Origin: Pristionchus mayeri | Taxonomy: Eukaryota; Nematoda; Chromadorea; Rhabditida; Neodiplogasteridae | Direction of reading: 5' to 3' | Length of the DNA: 64,000 nucleotides | Assembly: GCA_036245805.1 (NCBI GenBank) | Contig: BTRK01000006.1 | Coordinates: 52,197,257-52,261,256, forward strand | Shown: positions 43,501 to 58,000 of the stretch, piece by piece | Layout of the letters: every line of letters starts with the position of its first letter | Position numbering within the stretch: position 1 is the first letter of the stretch | Translations under genes and position numbers: made by a program | The notes under the pieces: model-generated | Told to the model about the DNA's origin: nothing | Databases searched by the model: none | What the model saw: the letters and a program-made list of their open reading frames with translations, nothing else

Positions 43501-44475
43501 CGAAGACGCTATACCCGAAGATGTAATACCCGAAGATGAAATACCCGAAGATGTAATACCCGAAGATGAAATACCCGAAGATGTAATACCCGAAGACGCT
43601 ATACCCGAAGATGAAATACCCGAAAATGAAATACCCGAAGATGTAATACACGAAGATGAAATACCCGAAGATGTAATACCCGAAGATGAAATACCCGAAG
43701 ATGTAATACCCGAAGACGCTATACCCGAAGATGAAATACCCGAAAATGAAATACCCGAAGATGTAATACCCGAAGATGCAATACCCGAAGATGAAATACC
43801 CGAAGATGTAATACCCGAAGATGCAATACCCGAAGATGAAATACCCGAAGATGAAATACCCGAAGATGTAATACCCGAAGATGAAATACCCGATTATGAA
43901 ATACCCGAAGATGTAATACCCGAAGATGAAATACCCGATTATGAAATACCCGAAGATGTAATACCCGAAGATGAAATACCCGATTATGAAATACCCGAAG
44001 ATGTAATACCCGAAGACGCTATACCCGAAGATGTAATACCCGAAGATGTAATACCCGAAGACGCTATACCCGAAGATGAAATACCCGAAAATGAAATACC
44101 CGAAGATCAAATACCCGATTATGAAATACCCGAAGATGTAATACCCGATTATGAAATACCCGAAGATGTAATACCCGAAGATGTAATACCCGAAGACGCT
44201 ATACCCGAAGATGTAATACCCGAAGATGAAATACCCGAAGATGTAATACCCGAAGACGCTATACCCGAAGATGAAATACCCGAAAATGAAATACCCGAAG
44301 ATGTAATACACGAAGATGAAATACCCGAAGATGTAATACCCGAAGATGAAATAGCCGAAGATGTAATACACGAAGATGAAATACCCGAGGATGTAATACC
44401 CGAAGACGATATACCCGAAGATCCGAAGATGTAATACCCGAAGACGCTATACCCGAACATGGAATACCCGAAAAT
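43501..44475. repeat. Array domain 3-type insert inside domain 4
   Basis: About 1 kb of GATTAT-rich sequence, ending in the usual landmark (a GAGGAT unit, GACGATATA, junction at 44,420, EHG, then ATGAATTAC), sits between two CCCTAA-rich blocks. It recurs at 60,270-61,225 with one whole-unit deletion and a 2-bp deletion at about 61,156 in that copy. It shows that the two unit families are interleaved in large pieces. Confidence 0.7.
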
Positions 44476-47400
44476 GAATTACCCGAAGATGAAATACCCG
44501 AAGATGTAATACCCTAAGATGAAATACCCGAAGATGAAATACCCGAAGATGAAATACCCGAAGATGCAATACCCGAAGATGCAATACCCGAAGAGGTAAT
44601 ACCCGAAGATGTAATACCCGAAGACGAAATACCCGAAGATGCAATACCCGAAGATGCAATACCCGAAGATGAAATACCCGAAGATGTAATACCCGAAGAC
44701 GCTATACCCGAAGACGAAATACCCGAAGATGTAATACCCGAAGATGTAATACCCGAAGACGCTATACCCGAAGATGTAATACCCGAAGATATAATACCCG
44801 AAGACGCTATACCCGAAGATGTAATACCCTAAGATGAAATACCCGAAGATGTAATACCCGAAGACGCTATACCCGAAGACGAAATACCCGAAGATGTAAT
44901 ACCCGAAGATGTAATACCCGAAGACGCTATACCCGAAGATGTAATACCCTAAGATGAAATACCCGAAGATGAAACACCCGAAGATGAAATACCCGAAGAT
45001 GCATTACCCGAAGATGCAATACCCGAAGATGAAATACCCGAAGATGAAATACCCGAAGATGTAATACCCGAAGATGCAATACCCGAAGATGTAATACCGG
45101 AAGATGTATTACCCGAAGACGCTATACCCGAAGATGTAATACCCTAAGATGCAATACCCGAAGAGGTAATACCCGAAGATGTAATACCCGAAGACGAAAT
45201 ACCCGAAGATGCAATACCCGAAGATGAAATACCCGAAGATGTAATACCCGAAGACGCTATACCCGAAGACGAAATACCCGAAGATGTAATACCCGAAGAT
45301 GTAATACCCGAAGATGTAATACCCGAAGACGCTATACCCGAAGATGTAATACCCTAAGATGAAATACCCGAAGATGAAATACCCGAAGATGAAATACCCG
45401 AAGATGCAATACCCGAAGATGCATTACCCGAAGATGCAATACCCGAAGATGAAATACCCGAAGATGAAATACCCGAAGATGTAATACCCGAAGATGCAAT
45501 ACCCGAAGAGGTAATACCCGAAGATGTAATACCCGAAGACGAAATACCCGAAGATGCAATACCCGAAGATGAAATACCCGAAGATGTAATACCCGAAGAC
45601 GCTATACCCGAAGACGAAATACCCGAAGATGTAATACCCGAAGATGTAATACCCGAAGACGCTATACCCGAAGATGTAATACCCTAAGATGAAATACCCG
45701 AAGACGCTATACCCGAAGACGAAATACCCGAAGATGTAATACCCGAAGATGTAATACCCGAAGACGCTATACCCGAAGATGTAATACCCTAAGATGCAAT
45801 ACCCGAAGAGGTAATACCCGAAGATGTAATACCCGAAGACGAAATACCCGAAGATGCAATACCCGAAGATGAAATACCCGAAGATGTAATACCCGAAGAC
45901 GCTATACCCGAAGACGAAATATCCGAAGATGTAATACCCGAAGATGTAATACCCGAAGACGCTATACCCGAAGATGTAATACCCTAAGATGAAATACCCG
46001 AAGATGAAACACCCGAAGATGAAATACCCGAAGATGCATTACCCGAATATGCAATACCCGAAGATGAAATACCCGAAGATGAAATACCCGAAGATGTAAT
46101 ACCCGAAGATGCAATACCCGAAGATGAAATACCCGAAGATGTAATACCCGAAGATGTAATACCCGAAGACGCTATACCCGAAGACGCTATACCCGAAGAT
46201 GTAATACCCTAAGATGAAATACCCGAAGATGAAACACCCGAAGATGAAATACCCGAAGATGCAATACCCGAAGATGAAATACCCGAAGATGCATTACCCG
46301 AAGATGCATTACCCGAAGATGCAATACCCGAAGATGAAATACCCGAAGACGCTATACCCGAAGACGCTATACCCGAAGATGTAATACCCTAAGATGAAAT
46401 ACCCGAAGATGAAACACCCGAAGATGCAATACCCGAAGATGAAATACCCGAAGATGTAATACCCGAAGATGTAATACCCGAAGACGCTATACCCGAAGAC
46501 GCTATACCCGAAGATGTAATACCCTAAGATGAAATACCCGAAGATGAAACACCCGAAGATGAAATACCCGAAGATGAAACACCCGAAGATGAAATACCCG
46601 AAGATGCATTACCCGAAGATGCATTACCCGAAGATGCAATACCCGAAGATGAAATACCCGAAGATGAAATACCCGAAGATGTAATACCCGAAGATGCAAT
46701 ACCCGAAGATGAAATACCCGAAGATGAAATACCCGAAGATGTAATACCCGAAAATGTAATACCCGAAGACGCTATACCCGAAGATGTAATACCCTAAGAT
46801 GAAATACCCGAAGATGAAATACCCGAAGATGAAATACCCGAAGATGCAATACCCGAAGATGCAATACCCGAAGAGGTAATACACGAAGATGTAATACCCG
46901 AAGACGAAATACCCGAAGATGCAATACCCGAAGATGAAATACCCGAAGATGTAATACCCGAAGACGCTCTACCCGAAGACGAAATACCCGAAGATGTAAT
47001 ACCCGAAGATGTAATACCCGAAGACGCTATACCCGAAGATGTAATACCCTAAGATGAAATACCCGAAGATGAAACACCCGAAGATGAAATACCCGAAGAT
47101 GCATTACCCGAAGATGCAATACCCGAAGATGAAATACCCGAAGATGAAATACCCGAAGATGTAATACCCGAAGATGCAATACCCGAAGATGAAATACCCG
47201 AAGATGTAAAACCCGAAGATGTAATACCCGAAGACGCTATACCCGAAGATGTAATACCCTAAGATGAAATACCCGAAGATGAAATACCCGAAGATGAAAT
47301 ACCCGAAGATGCAATACCCGAAGATGCAATACCCGAAGAGGTAATACCCGAAGATGTAATACCCGAAGACGAAATACCCGAAGATGCAATACCCGAAGAT

Positions 47401-48465
47401 GCAATACCCGAAGATGAAATACCCGAAGATGTAATACCCGAAGATGCAATACCCGAAGATGCAATACCCGAAGATGCATTACCCGAAGATGCAATACCCG
47501 AAGATGAAATACCCGAAGACGCTATACCCGAAGACGCTATACCCGAAGATGTAATACCCTAAGATGAAATACCCGAAGATGAAACACCCGAAGATGCAAT
47601 ACCCGAAGATGAAATACCCGAAGATGCAATACCCGAAGATGAAATACCCGAAGATGCATTACCCGAAGATGCATTACCCGAAGATGCAATACCCGAAGAT
47701 GAAATACCCGAAGACGCTATACCCGAAGACGCTATACCCGAAGATGTAATACCCTAAGATGAAATACCCGAAGATGAAACACCCGAAGATGCAATACCCG
47801 AAGATGAAATACCCGAAGATGTAATACCCGAAGATGTAATACCCGAAGACGCTATACCCGAAGACGCTATACCCGAAGATGTAATACCCTAAGATGAAAT
47901 ACCCGAAGATGAAACACCCGAAGATGAAATACCCGAAGATGAAACACCCGAAGATGAAATACCCGAAGATGCATTACCCGAAGATGCATTACCCGAAGAT
48001 GCAATACCCGAAGATGAAATACCCGAAGATGAAATACCCGAAGATGTAATACCCGAAGACGCTATACCCGAAGACGAAATACCCGAAGATGTAATACCCG
48101 AAGATGTAATACCCGAAGACGCTATACCCGAAGATGTAATACCCTAAGATGAAATACCCGAAGATGAAACACCCGAAGACGCTATACCCGAAGACGAAAT
48201 ACCCGAAGATGTAATACCCGAAGATGTAATACCCGAAGACGCTATACCCGAAGATGTAATACCCTAAGATGAAATACCCGAAGATGAAACACCCGAAGAT
48301 GAAATACCCGAAGATGAAATACCCGAAGATGTAAAACCCGAAGATGTAATACCCGAAGACGCTATACCCGAAGATGTAATACCCTAAGATGAAATACCCG
48401 AAGATGAAATACCCGAAGATGAAATACCCGAAGATGCAATACCCGAAGATGCAATACACGAAGAT
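44476..48465. repeat. Array domain 4b: longest CCCTAA / ACACCC / TTACCC block
   Basis: ATACCCTAAGATGAA or -GCA units recur every 105 to 270 bp at multiples of 15 (for example 46,207; 46,387; 46,522; 46,792; 47,047; 47,257). They usually follow a GACGCT unit and a GTA unit, which makes a 45-bp composite. ACACCC and GCATTACCC variants are frequent and GATTAT units are absent. There is no junction unit between 44,420 and 48,508, so the 15-bp phase is intact. The forward pentapeptide frame is cut repeatedly by the TAA. Confidence 0.78.
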
Positions 48466-48697
48466 GAAATACCCGAGGATGTAATACCCGAAGACGATAT
48501 ACCCGAAGATCCGAAGATGTAATACCCGAAGACGCTATACCCGAACATGGAATACCCGAAAATGAATTACCCGAAGATGTAATACACGAAGATGAAATAC
48601 CCGAAGATGAAATACCCGAAAATAAAATACCCGAAGATGTAATACACGAAGATGAAATACCCGAAGATGTAATACCCGAAGATGCTATACCCGAAGA
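48109..48697. repeat. Tandem duplication M (578-bp period), copy 1
   Basis: It matches 48,687-49,275 base for base as far as I could compare. It begins in CCCTAA-type units, crosses the GAGGAT-junction-EHG landmark and ends after a GCT unit. 578 is 38 units plus 8 bp, which is the extra length of its single junction (48,508). Confidence 0.85.
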
Positions 48698-49275
48698 CGC
48701 TATACCCGAAGATGTAATACCCTAAGATGAAATACCCGAAGATGAAACACCCGAAGACGCTATACCCGAAGACGAAATACCCGAAGATGTAATACCCGAA
48801 GATGTAATACCCGAAGACGCTATACCCGAAGATGTAATACCCTAAGATGAAATACCCGAAGATGAAACACCCGAAGATGAAATACCCGAAGATGAAATAC
48901 CCGAAGATGTAAAACCCGAAGATGTAATACCCGAAGACGCTATACCCGAAGATGTAATACCCTAAGATGAAATACCCGAAGATGAAATACCCGAAGATGA
49001 AATACCCGAAGATGCAATACCCGAAGATGCAATACACGAAGATGAAATACCCGAGGATGTAATACCCGAAGACGATATACCCGAAGATCCGAAGATGTAA
49101 TACCCGAAGACGCTATACCCGAACATGGAATACCCGAAAATGAATTACCCGAAGATGTAATACACGAAGATGAAATACCCGAAGATGAAATACCCGAAAA
49201 TAAAATACCCGAAGATGTAATACACGAAGATGAAATACCCGAAGATGTAATACCCGAAGATGCTATACCCGAAGA
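48687..49275. repeat. Tandem duplication M (578-bp period), copy 2
   Basis: Second copy of 48,109-48,697. The pair recurs at about 51,950-53,116 as part of duplication L. Confidence 0.85.
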
Positions 49276-49927
49276 TGAAATACCCGAAAATGAAATACCC
49301 GAAGATGAAATACCCGATTATGAAATACCCGAAGATGTAATACCCGATTATGAAATACCCGAAGATGTAATACCCGAAGATGTAATACCCGAAGACGCTA
49401 TACCCGAAGATGTAATACCCGAAGATGAAATACCCGATTATGAAATACCCGAAGATGCTATACCCGAAGATGAAATACCCGAAAATGAAATACCCGAAGA
49501 TGAAATACCCGATTATGAAATACCCGAAGATGTAATACCCGAAGATGAAATACCCGATTATGAAATACCCGAAGATGTAATACCCGATTATGAAATACCC
49601 GAAGATGTAATACCCGAAGATGTAATACCCGAAGACGCTATACCCGAAGATGAAATACCCGAAAATGAAATACCCGAAGATGAAATACCCGATTATGAAA
49701 TACCCGAAGATGTAATACCCGATTATGAAATACCCGAAGATGTAATATCCGAAGACGCTATACCCGAAGATGAAATACCCGAAAATGAAATACCCGAAGA
49801 TGTAATACACGAAGATGCTATACCCGAAGATGTAATACCCGAAGATGAAATACCCGAAGATGTAATACCCGAAGATGAAATACCCGAAGATGTAATACCC
49901 GATTATGAAATACCCGAAGATGTAATA

Positions 49928-50017
49928 CCCGAAGACCCGAAGATCCGAAGATGTAATACCCGAATGAAATACCCGAAGATGTAATACCCGAAGACCCGAA
50001 GATCCGAAGATGTAATA
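49928..50017. repeat. 90-bp cassette, copy 6
   Basis: Same structure. It lies at the edge where GATTAT-type sequence gives way to CCCTAA-rich units, within duplication L copy 1. Confidence 0.82.
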
Positions 50018-50173
50018 CCCGAAGATGCTATACCCGAAGATGTAATACCCGAAGACGCTATACCCGAAGATGTAATACCCTAAGATGAAATACCCGAAGA
50101 TGAAACACCCGAAGATGAAATACCCGAAGATGCATTACCCGAAGATGCAATACCCGAAGATGAAATACCCGAA

Positions 50174-53100
50174 GATGAAATACCCGAAGACGCTATACCC
50201 GAAGACGCTATACCCGAAGATGTAATACCCTAAGATGAAATACCCGAAGATGAAACACCCGAAGATGCAATACCCGAAGATGAAATACCCGAAGATGTAA
50301 TACCCGAAGATGTAATACCCGAAGACGCTATACCCGAAGACGCTATACCCGAAGATGTAATACCCTAAGATGAAATACCCGAAGATGAAACACCCGAAGA
50401 TGAAATACCCGAAGATGAAACACCCGAAGATGAAATACCCGAAGATGCATTACCCGAAGATGCATTACCCGAAGATGCAATACCCGAAGATGAAATACCC
50501 GAAGATGAAATACCCGAAGATGTAATACCCGAAGATGCAATACCCGAAGATGAAATACCCGAAGATGAAATACCCGAAGATGTAATACCCGAAAATGTAA
50601 TACCCGAAGACGCTATACCCGAAGATGTAATACCCTAAGATGAAATACCCGAAGATGAAATACCCGAAGATGAAATACCCGAAGATGCAATACCCGAAGA
50701 TGCAATACCCGAAGAGGTAATACACGAAGATGTAATACCCGAAGACGAAATACCCGAAGATGCAATACCCGAAGATGAAATACCCGAAGATGTAATACCC
50801 GAAGACGCTCTACCCGAAGACGAAATACCCGAAGATGTAATACCCGAAGATGTAATACCCGAAGACGCTATACCCGAAGATGTAATACCCTAAGATGAAA
50901 TACCCGAAGATGAAACACCCGAAGATGAAATACCCGAAGATGCATTACCCGAAGATGCAATACCCGAAGATGAAATACCCGAAGATGAAATACCCGAAGA
51001 TGTAATACCCGAAGATGCAATACCCGAAGATGAAATACCCGAAGATGTAAAACCCGAAGATGTAATACCCGAAGACGCTATACCCGAAGATGTAATACCC
51101 TAAGATGAAATACCCGAAGATGAAATACCCGAAGATGAAATACCCGAAGATGCAATACCCGAAGATGCAATACCCGAAGAGGTAATACCCGAAGATGTAA
51201 TACCCGAAGACGAAATACCCGAAGATGCAATACCCGAAGATGCAATACCCGAAGATGAAATACCCGAAGATGTAATACCCGAAGATGCAATACCCGAAGA
51301 TGCAATACCCGAAGATGCATTACCCGAAGATGCAATACCCGAAGATGAAATACCCGAAGACGCTATACCCGAAGACGCTATACCCGAAGATGTAATACCC
51401 TAAGATGAAATACCCGAAGATGAAACACCCGAAGATGCAATACCCGAAGATGAAATACCCGAAGATGCAATACCCGAAGATGAAATACCCGAAGATGCAT
51501 TACCCGAAGATGCATTACCCGAAGATGCAATACCCGAAGATGAAATACCCGAAGACGCTATACCCGAAGACGCTATACCCGAAGATGTAATACCCTAAGA
51601 TGAAATACCCGAAGATGAAACACCCGAAGATGCAATACCCGAAGATGAAATACCCGAAGATGTAATACCCGAAGATGTAATACCCGAAGACGCTATACCC
51701 GAAGACGCTATACCCGAAGATGTAATACCCTAAGATGAAATACCCGAAGATGAAACACCCGAAGATGAAATACCCGAAGATGAAACACCCGAAGATGAAA
51801 TACCCGAAGATGCATTACCCGAAGATGCATTACCCGAAGATGCAATACCCGAAGATGAAATACCCGAAGATGAAATACCCGAAGATGTAATACCCGAAGA
51901 CGCTATACCCGAAGACGAAATACCCGAAGATGTAATACCCGAAGATGTAATACCCGAAGACGCTATACCCGAAGATGTAATACCCTAAGATGAAATACCC
52001 GAAGATGAAACACCCGAAGACGCTATACCCGAAGACGAAATACCCGAAGATGTAATACCCGAAGATGTAATACCCGAAGACGCTATACCCGAAGATGTAA
52101 TACCCTAAGATGAAATACCCGAAGATGAAACACCCGAAGATGAAATACCCGAAGATGAAATACCCGAAGATGTAAAACCCGAAGATGTAATACCCGAAGA
52201 CGCTATACCCGAAGATGTAATACCCTAAGATGAAATACCCGAAGATGAAATACCCGAAGATGAAATACCCGAAGATGCAATACCCGAAGATGCAATACAC
52301 GAAGATGAAATACCCGAGGATGTAATACCCGAAGACGATATACCCGAAGATCCGAAGATGTAATACCCGAAGACGCTATACCCGAACATGGAATACCCGA
52401 AAATGAATTACCCGAAGATGTAATACACGAAGATGAAATACCCGAAGATGAAATACCCGAAAATAAAATACCCGAAGATGTAATACACGAAGATGAAATA
52501 CCCGAAGATGTAATACCCGAAGATGCTATACCCGAAGACGCTATACCCGAAGATGTAATACCCTAAGATGAAATACCCGAAGATGAAACACCCGAAGACG
52601 CTATACCCGAAGACGAAATACCCGAAGATGTAATACCCGAAGATGTAATACCCGAAGACGCTATACCCGAAGATGTAATACCCTAAGATGAAATACCCGA
52701 AGATGAAACACCCGAAGATGAAATACCCGAAGATGAAATACCCGAAGATGTAAAACCCGAAGATGTAATACCCGAAGACGCTATACCCGAAGATGTAATA
52801 CCCTAAGATGAAATACCCGAAGATGAAATACCCGAAGATGAAATACCCGAAGATGCAATACCCGAAGATGCAATACACGAAGATGAAATACCCGAGGATG
52901 TAATACCCGAAGACGATATACCCGAAGATCCGAAGATGTAATACCCGAAGACGCTATACCCGAACATGGAATACCCGAAAATGAATTACCCGAAGATGTA
53001 ATACACGAAGATGAAATACCCGAAGATGAAATACCCGAAAATAAAATACCCGAAGATGTAATACACGAAGATGAAATACCCGAAGATGTAATACCCGAAG

Positions 53101-54031
53101 ATGCTATACCCGAAGATGAAATACCCGAAAATGAAATACCCGAAGATGAAATACCCGATTATGAAATACCCGAAGATGTAATACCCGATTATGAAATACC
53201 CGAAGATGTAATACCCGAAGATGTAATACCCGAAGACGCTATACCCGAAGATGTAATACCCGAAGATGAAATACCCGATTATGAAATACCCGAAGATGCT
53301 ATACCCGAAGATGAAATACCCGAAAATGAAATACCCGAAGATGAAATACCCGATTATGAAATACCCGAAGATGTAATACCCGAAGATGAAATACCCGATT
53401 ATGAAATACCCGAAGATGTAATACCCGATTATGAAATACCCGAAGATGTAATACCCGAAGATGTAATACCCGAAGACGCTATACCCGAAGATGAAATACC
53501 CGAAAATGAAATACCCGAAGATGAAATACCCGATTATGAAATACCCGAAGATGTAATACCCGATTATGAAATACCCGAAGATGTAATATCCGAAGACGCT
53601 ATACCCGAAGATGAAATACCCGAAAATGAAATACCCGAAGATGTAATACACGAAGATGCTATACCCGAAGATGTAATACCCGAAGATGAAATACCCGAAG
53701 ATGTAATACCCGAAGATGAAATACCCGAAGATGTAATACCCGATTATGAAATACCCGAAGATGTAATACCCGAAGACCCGAAGATCCGAAGATGTAATAC
53801 CCGAATGAAATACCCGAAGATGTAATACCCGAAGACCCGAAGATCCGAAGATGTAATACCCGAAGATGCTATACCCGAAGATGTAATACCCGAAGACGCT
53901 ATACCCGAAGATGTAATACCCTAAGATGAAATACCCGAAGATGAAACACCCGAAGATGAAATACCCGAAGATGCATTACCCGAAGATGCAATACCCGAAG
54001 ATGAAATACCCGAAGATGAAATACCCGAAGA
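50174..54031. repeat. Tandem duplication L (3,841-bp period), copy 2
   Basis: Second head-to-tail copy of 46,333-50,190. It diverges at 54,032 (GATGTA instead of GACGCT). It carries its own copy of the 578-bp duplication. Confidence 0.86.
53769..53858. repeat. 90-bp cassette, copy 7
   Basis: Same structure, 3,841 bp after copy 6, again at a GATTAT-to-CCCTAA transition. Confidence 0.82.
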
Positions 54032-55000
54032 TGTAATACCCGAAGATGCAATACCCGAAGATGAAATACCCGAAGATGTAATACCCGAAGATGTAATACC
54101 CGAAGACGCTATACCCGAAGATGTAATACCCTAAGATGAAATACCCGAAGATGAAATACCCGAAGATGAAATACCCGAAGATGCAATACCCGAAGATGCA
54201 ATACCCGAAGAGGTAATACCCGAAGATGTAATACCCGAAGATGTAATACCCTAAGATGAAATACCCGAAGATGAAACACCCGAAGATGAAATACCCGAAG
54301 ATGCATTACCCGAAGATGCAATACCCGAAGATGAAATACCCGAAGATGTAATACCCGAAGACGCTATACCCGAAGACGAAATACCCGAAGATGTAATACC
54401 CGAAGATGTAATACCCGAAGATGTAATACCCGAAGACGCTATACCCGAAGACGAAATACCCGAAGATGTAATACCCGAAGATATAATACCCGAAGACGCT
54501 ATACCCGAAGATGTAATACCCTAAGATGAAATACCCGAAGATGTAATACCCGAAGACGCTATACCCTAAGACGAAATACCCGAAGATGTAATACCCTAAG
54601 ATGAAATACCCGAAGATGAAATACCCGAAGATGTAATACCCGAAGATGAAATACCCGAAGATGAAATACCCGAAGATGAAATACCCGAAGATGTAATACC
54701 CGAAGATGCAATACCCGAAGATGAAATACCCGAAGATGTAATACCCGAAAATGTAATACCCGAAGACGCTATACCCGAAGATGTAATACCCTAAGATGAA
54801 ATACCCGAAGATGAAATACCCGAAGATGAAATACCCGAAGATGCAATACCCGAAGATGCAATACCCGAAGAGGTAATACCCGAAGATGTAATACCCGAAG
54901 ACGAAATACCCGAAGATGCAATACCCGAAGATGAAATACCCGAAGATGTAATACCCGAAGACGCTATACCCGAAGATGAAATACCCGAAAATGAAATACC

Positions 55001-58000
55001 CGAAGATGTAATACCCGAAAATGAATTACCCGAAGATGAAATACCCGAAGATGTAATACCCGAAGATGTAATACCCGAAGACGCTATACCCGAAGATGAA
55101 ATACCCGAAAATGAAATACCCGAAGATGTAATACCCGAAGATGCAATACCCGAAGATGAAATACCCGAAGATGTAATACCCGAAGATGCAATACCCGAAG
55201 ATGAAATACCCGAAAATGAAATACCCGAAGATGTAATACACGAAGATGAAATACCCGAAGATGTAATACCCGAAGATGAAATACCCGAAGATGTAATACC
55301 CGAAGACGCTATACCCGAAGATGAAATACCCGAAAATGAAATACCCGAAGATGTAATACCCGAAGATGCAATACCCGAAGATGAAATACCCGAAGATGTA
55401 ATACCCGAAGATGCAATACCCGAAGATGAAATACCCGAAGATGAAATACCCGAAGATGTAATACCCGAAGATGAAATACCCGATTATGAAATACCCGAAG
55501 ATGTAATACCCGAAGATGAAATACCCGATTATGAAATACCCGAAGATGTAATACCTGATTATGAAATACCCGAAGATGTAATACCCGAAGATGTAATACC
55601 CGAAGACGCTATACCCGAAGATGTAATACCCGAAGATGTAATACCCGAAGACGCTATACCCGAAGATGAAATACCCGAAAATGAAATACCCGAAGATCAA
55701 ATACCCGATTATGAAATACCCGAAGATGTAATACCCGATTATGAAATACCCGAAGATGTAATACCCGAAGATGTAATACCCGAAGACGCTATACCCGAAG
55801 ATGTAATACCCGAAGATGAAATACCCGAAGATGTAATACCCGAAGACGCTATACCCGAAGATGAAATACCCGAAAATGAAATACCCGAAGATGTAATACA
55901 CGAAGATGAAATACCCGAAGATGTAATACCCGAAGATGAAATAGCCGAAGATGTAATACACGAAGATGAAATACCCGAGGATGTAATACCCGAAGACGAT
56001 ATACCCGAAGATCCGAAGATGTAATACCCGAAGACGCTATACCCGAACATGGAATACCCGAAAATGAATTACCCGAAGATGTAATACACGAAGATGAAAT
56101 ACCCGAAGATGAAATACCCGAAAATAAAATACCCGAAGATGTAATACACGAAGATGAAATACCCGAAGATGTAATACCCGAAGATGCTATACCCGAAGAT
56201 GAAATACCCGAAAATGAAATACCCGAAGATGAAATACCCGATTATGAAATACCCGAAGATGTAATACCCGATTATGAAATACCCGAAGATGTAATACCCG
56301 AAGATGTAATACCCGAAGACGCTATACCCGAAGATGTAATACCCGAAGATGAAATACCCGATTATGAAATACCCGAAGATGCTATACCCGAAGATGAAAT
56401 ACCCGAAAATGAAATACCCGAAGATGAAATACCCGAAGATGTAATACCCGAAGACGCTATACCCGAAGATGAAATACCCGAAAATGAAATACCCGAAGAT
56501 GTAATACCCGAAGATGCAATACCCGAAGATGAAATACCCGAAGATGTAATACCCGAAGATGCAATACCCGAAGATGAAATACCCGAAGATGAAATACCCG
56601 AAGATGTAATACCCGAAGATGAAATACCCGATTATGAAATACCCGAAGATGTAATACCCGAAGATGAAATACCCGATTATGAAATACCCGAAGATGTAAT
56701 ACCCGATTATGAAATACCCGAAGATGTAATACCCGAAGATGTAATACCCGAAGACGCTATACCCGAAGATGTAATACCCGAAGATGTAATACCCGAAGAC
56801 GCTATACCCGAAGATGAAATACCCGAAAATGAAATACCCGAAGATCAAATACCCGATTATGAAATACCCGAAGATGTAATACCCGATTATGAAATACCCG
56901 AAGATGTAATACCCGAAGACGCTATACCCGAAGATGAAATACCCGAAAATGAAATACCCGAAGATGTAATACACGAAGATGAAATACCCGAAGATGTAAT
57001 ACCCGAAGATGAAATACCCGAAGATGTAATACCCGAAGACGCTATACCCGAAGATGAAATACCCGAAAATGAAATACCCGAAGATGTAATACCCGAAGAT
57101 GCAATACCCGAAGATGAAATACCCGAAGATGTAATACCCGAAGATGCAATACCCGAAGATGTAATACCCGAAGATGCAATACCCGAAGATGAAATACCCG
57201 AAGATGAAATACCCGAAGATGTAATACCCGAAGATGAAATACCCGATTATGAAATACCCGAAGATGTAATACCCGAAGATGAAATACCCGATTATGAAAT
57301 ACCCGAAGATGTAATACCCGATTATGAAATACCCGAAGATGTAATACCCGAAGATGTAATACCCGAAGACGCTATACCCGAAGATGTAATACCCGAAGAC
57401 GCTATACCCGAAGATGAAATACCCGAAAATGCAATACCCGAAGATGAAATACCCGAAGATGTAATACCCGAAGATGCAATACCCGAAGATGAAATACCCG
57501 AAGATGAAATACCCGAAGATGTAATACCCGAAGATGAAATACCCGATTATGAAATACCCGAAGATGTAATACCCGAAGATGAAATACCCGATTATGAAAT
57601 ACCCGAAGATGTAATACCCGATTATGAAATACCCGAAGATGTAATACCCGAAGATGTAATACCCGAAGACGCTATACCCGAAGATGTAATACCCGAAGAT
57701 GTAATACCCGAAGACGCTATACCCGAAGATGAAATACCCGAAAATGAAATACCCGAAGATCAAATACCCGATTATGAAATACCCGAAGATGTAATACCCG
57801 ATTATGAAATACCCGAAGATGTAATACCCGAAGACGCTATACCCGAAGATGAAATACCCGAAAATGAAATACCCGAAGATGTAATACACGAAGATCAAAT
57901 ACCCGAAGATGTAATACCCGAAGATGAAATACCCGAAGACGCTATACCCGAAGATGTAATACCCGAAGACGCTATACCCGAAGATGAAATACCCGAAGAT

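Larger units (their letters stand above)
41897..47191. repeat. Long-range duplication K, copy 1
   Basis: About 5.3 kb matching 58,663-64,000. The offset is 16,766 at first. It drops to 16,751 (one unit lost near 60,640) and 16,749 (2 bp lost near 61,156), then rises to 16,794 (three extra units near 61,265) and 16,809 (one extra unit near 61,550). The rest looks identical, including CCGGAA units at 43,481/60,247 and 45,094/61,903. Confidence 0.82.
48466..50035. repeat. Mixed transition block with two landmark junctions
   Basis: This block holds two copies of the GAGGAT-GACGATATA-junction-EHG-ATGAATTAC landmark (junctions at 48,508 and 49,086), then GATTAT-rich sequence to about 49,920, then the 90-bp cassette at 49,928. 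It lies between two CCCTAA-rich blocks and is copied at about 52,307-53,876. Confidence 0.7.
46333..50190. repeat. Tandem duplication L (3,841-bp period), copy 1
   Basis: About 3.86 kb matching 50,174-54,031 at offset 3,841. It includes junctions 48,508/52,349 and 49,086/52,927, the 90-bp cassette 49,928/53,769, and GACGCTCTACCC units near 46,970/50,811. No difference was noticed. It contains the 578-bp duplication M. Confidence 0.86.
50036..55000. repeat. Second CCCTAA-rich / GATTAT alternation (copy of 46.3-50.2 kb plus extra)
   Basis: 50,174-54,031 is a copy of 46,333-50,190. It is followed by about 0.95 kb of CCCTAA-rich units to about 54,960. Near 54,567 and 54,597 two CCCTAAG units lie only 30 bp apart, and the first is the rarer form followed by GACGAA. 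No unique sequence is seen. Confidence 0.7.

Noticed and set aside
36934..44420. Rescue of the forward frame by a genetic code with TAA read as glutamine
   Set aside because: It would read through CCCTAA units and the first junction (into a Tyr-Pro-Lys-Met-x frame), but a second 8-bp junction moves into a frame with TGA in every GAA unit. Nothing else suggests such a code.
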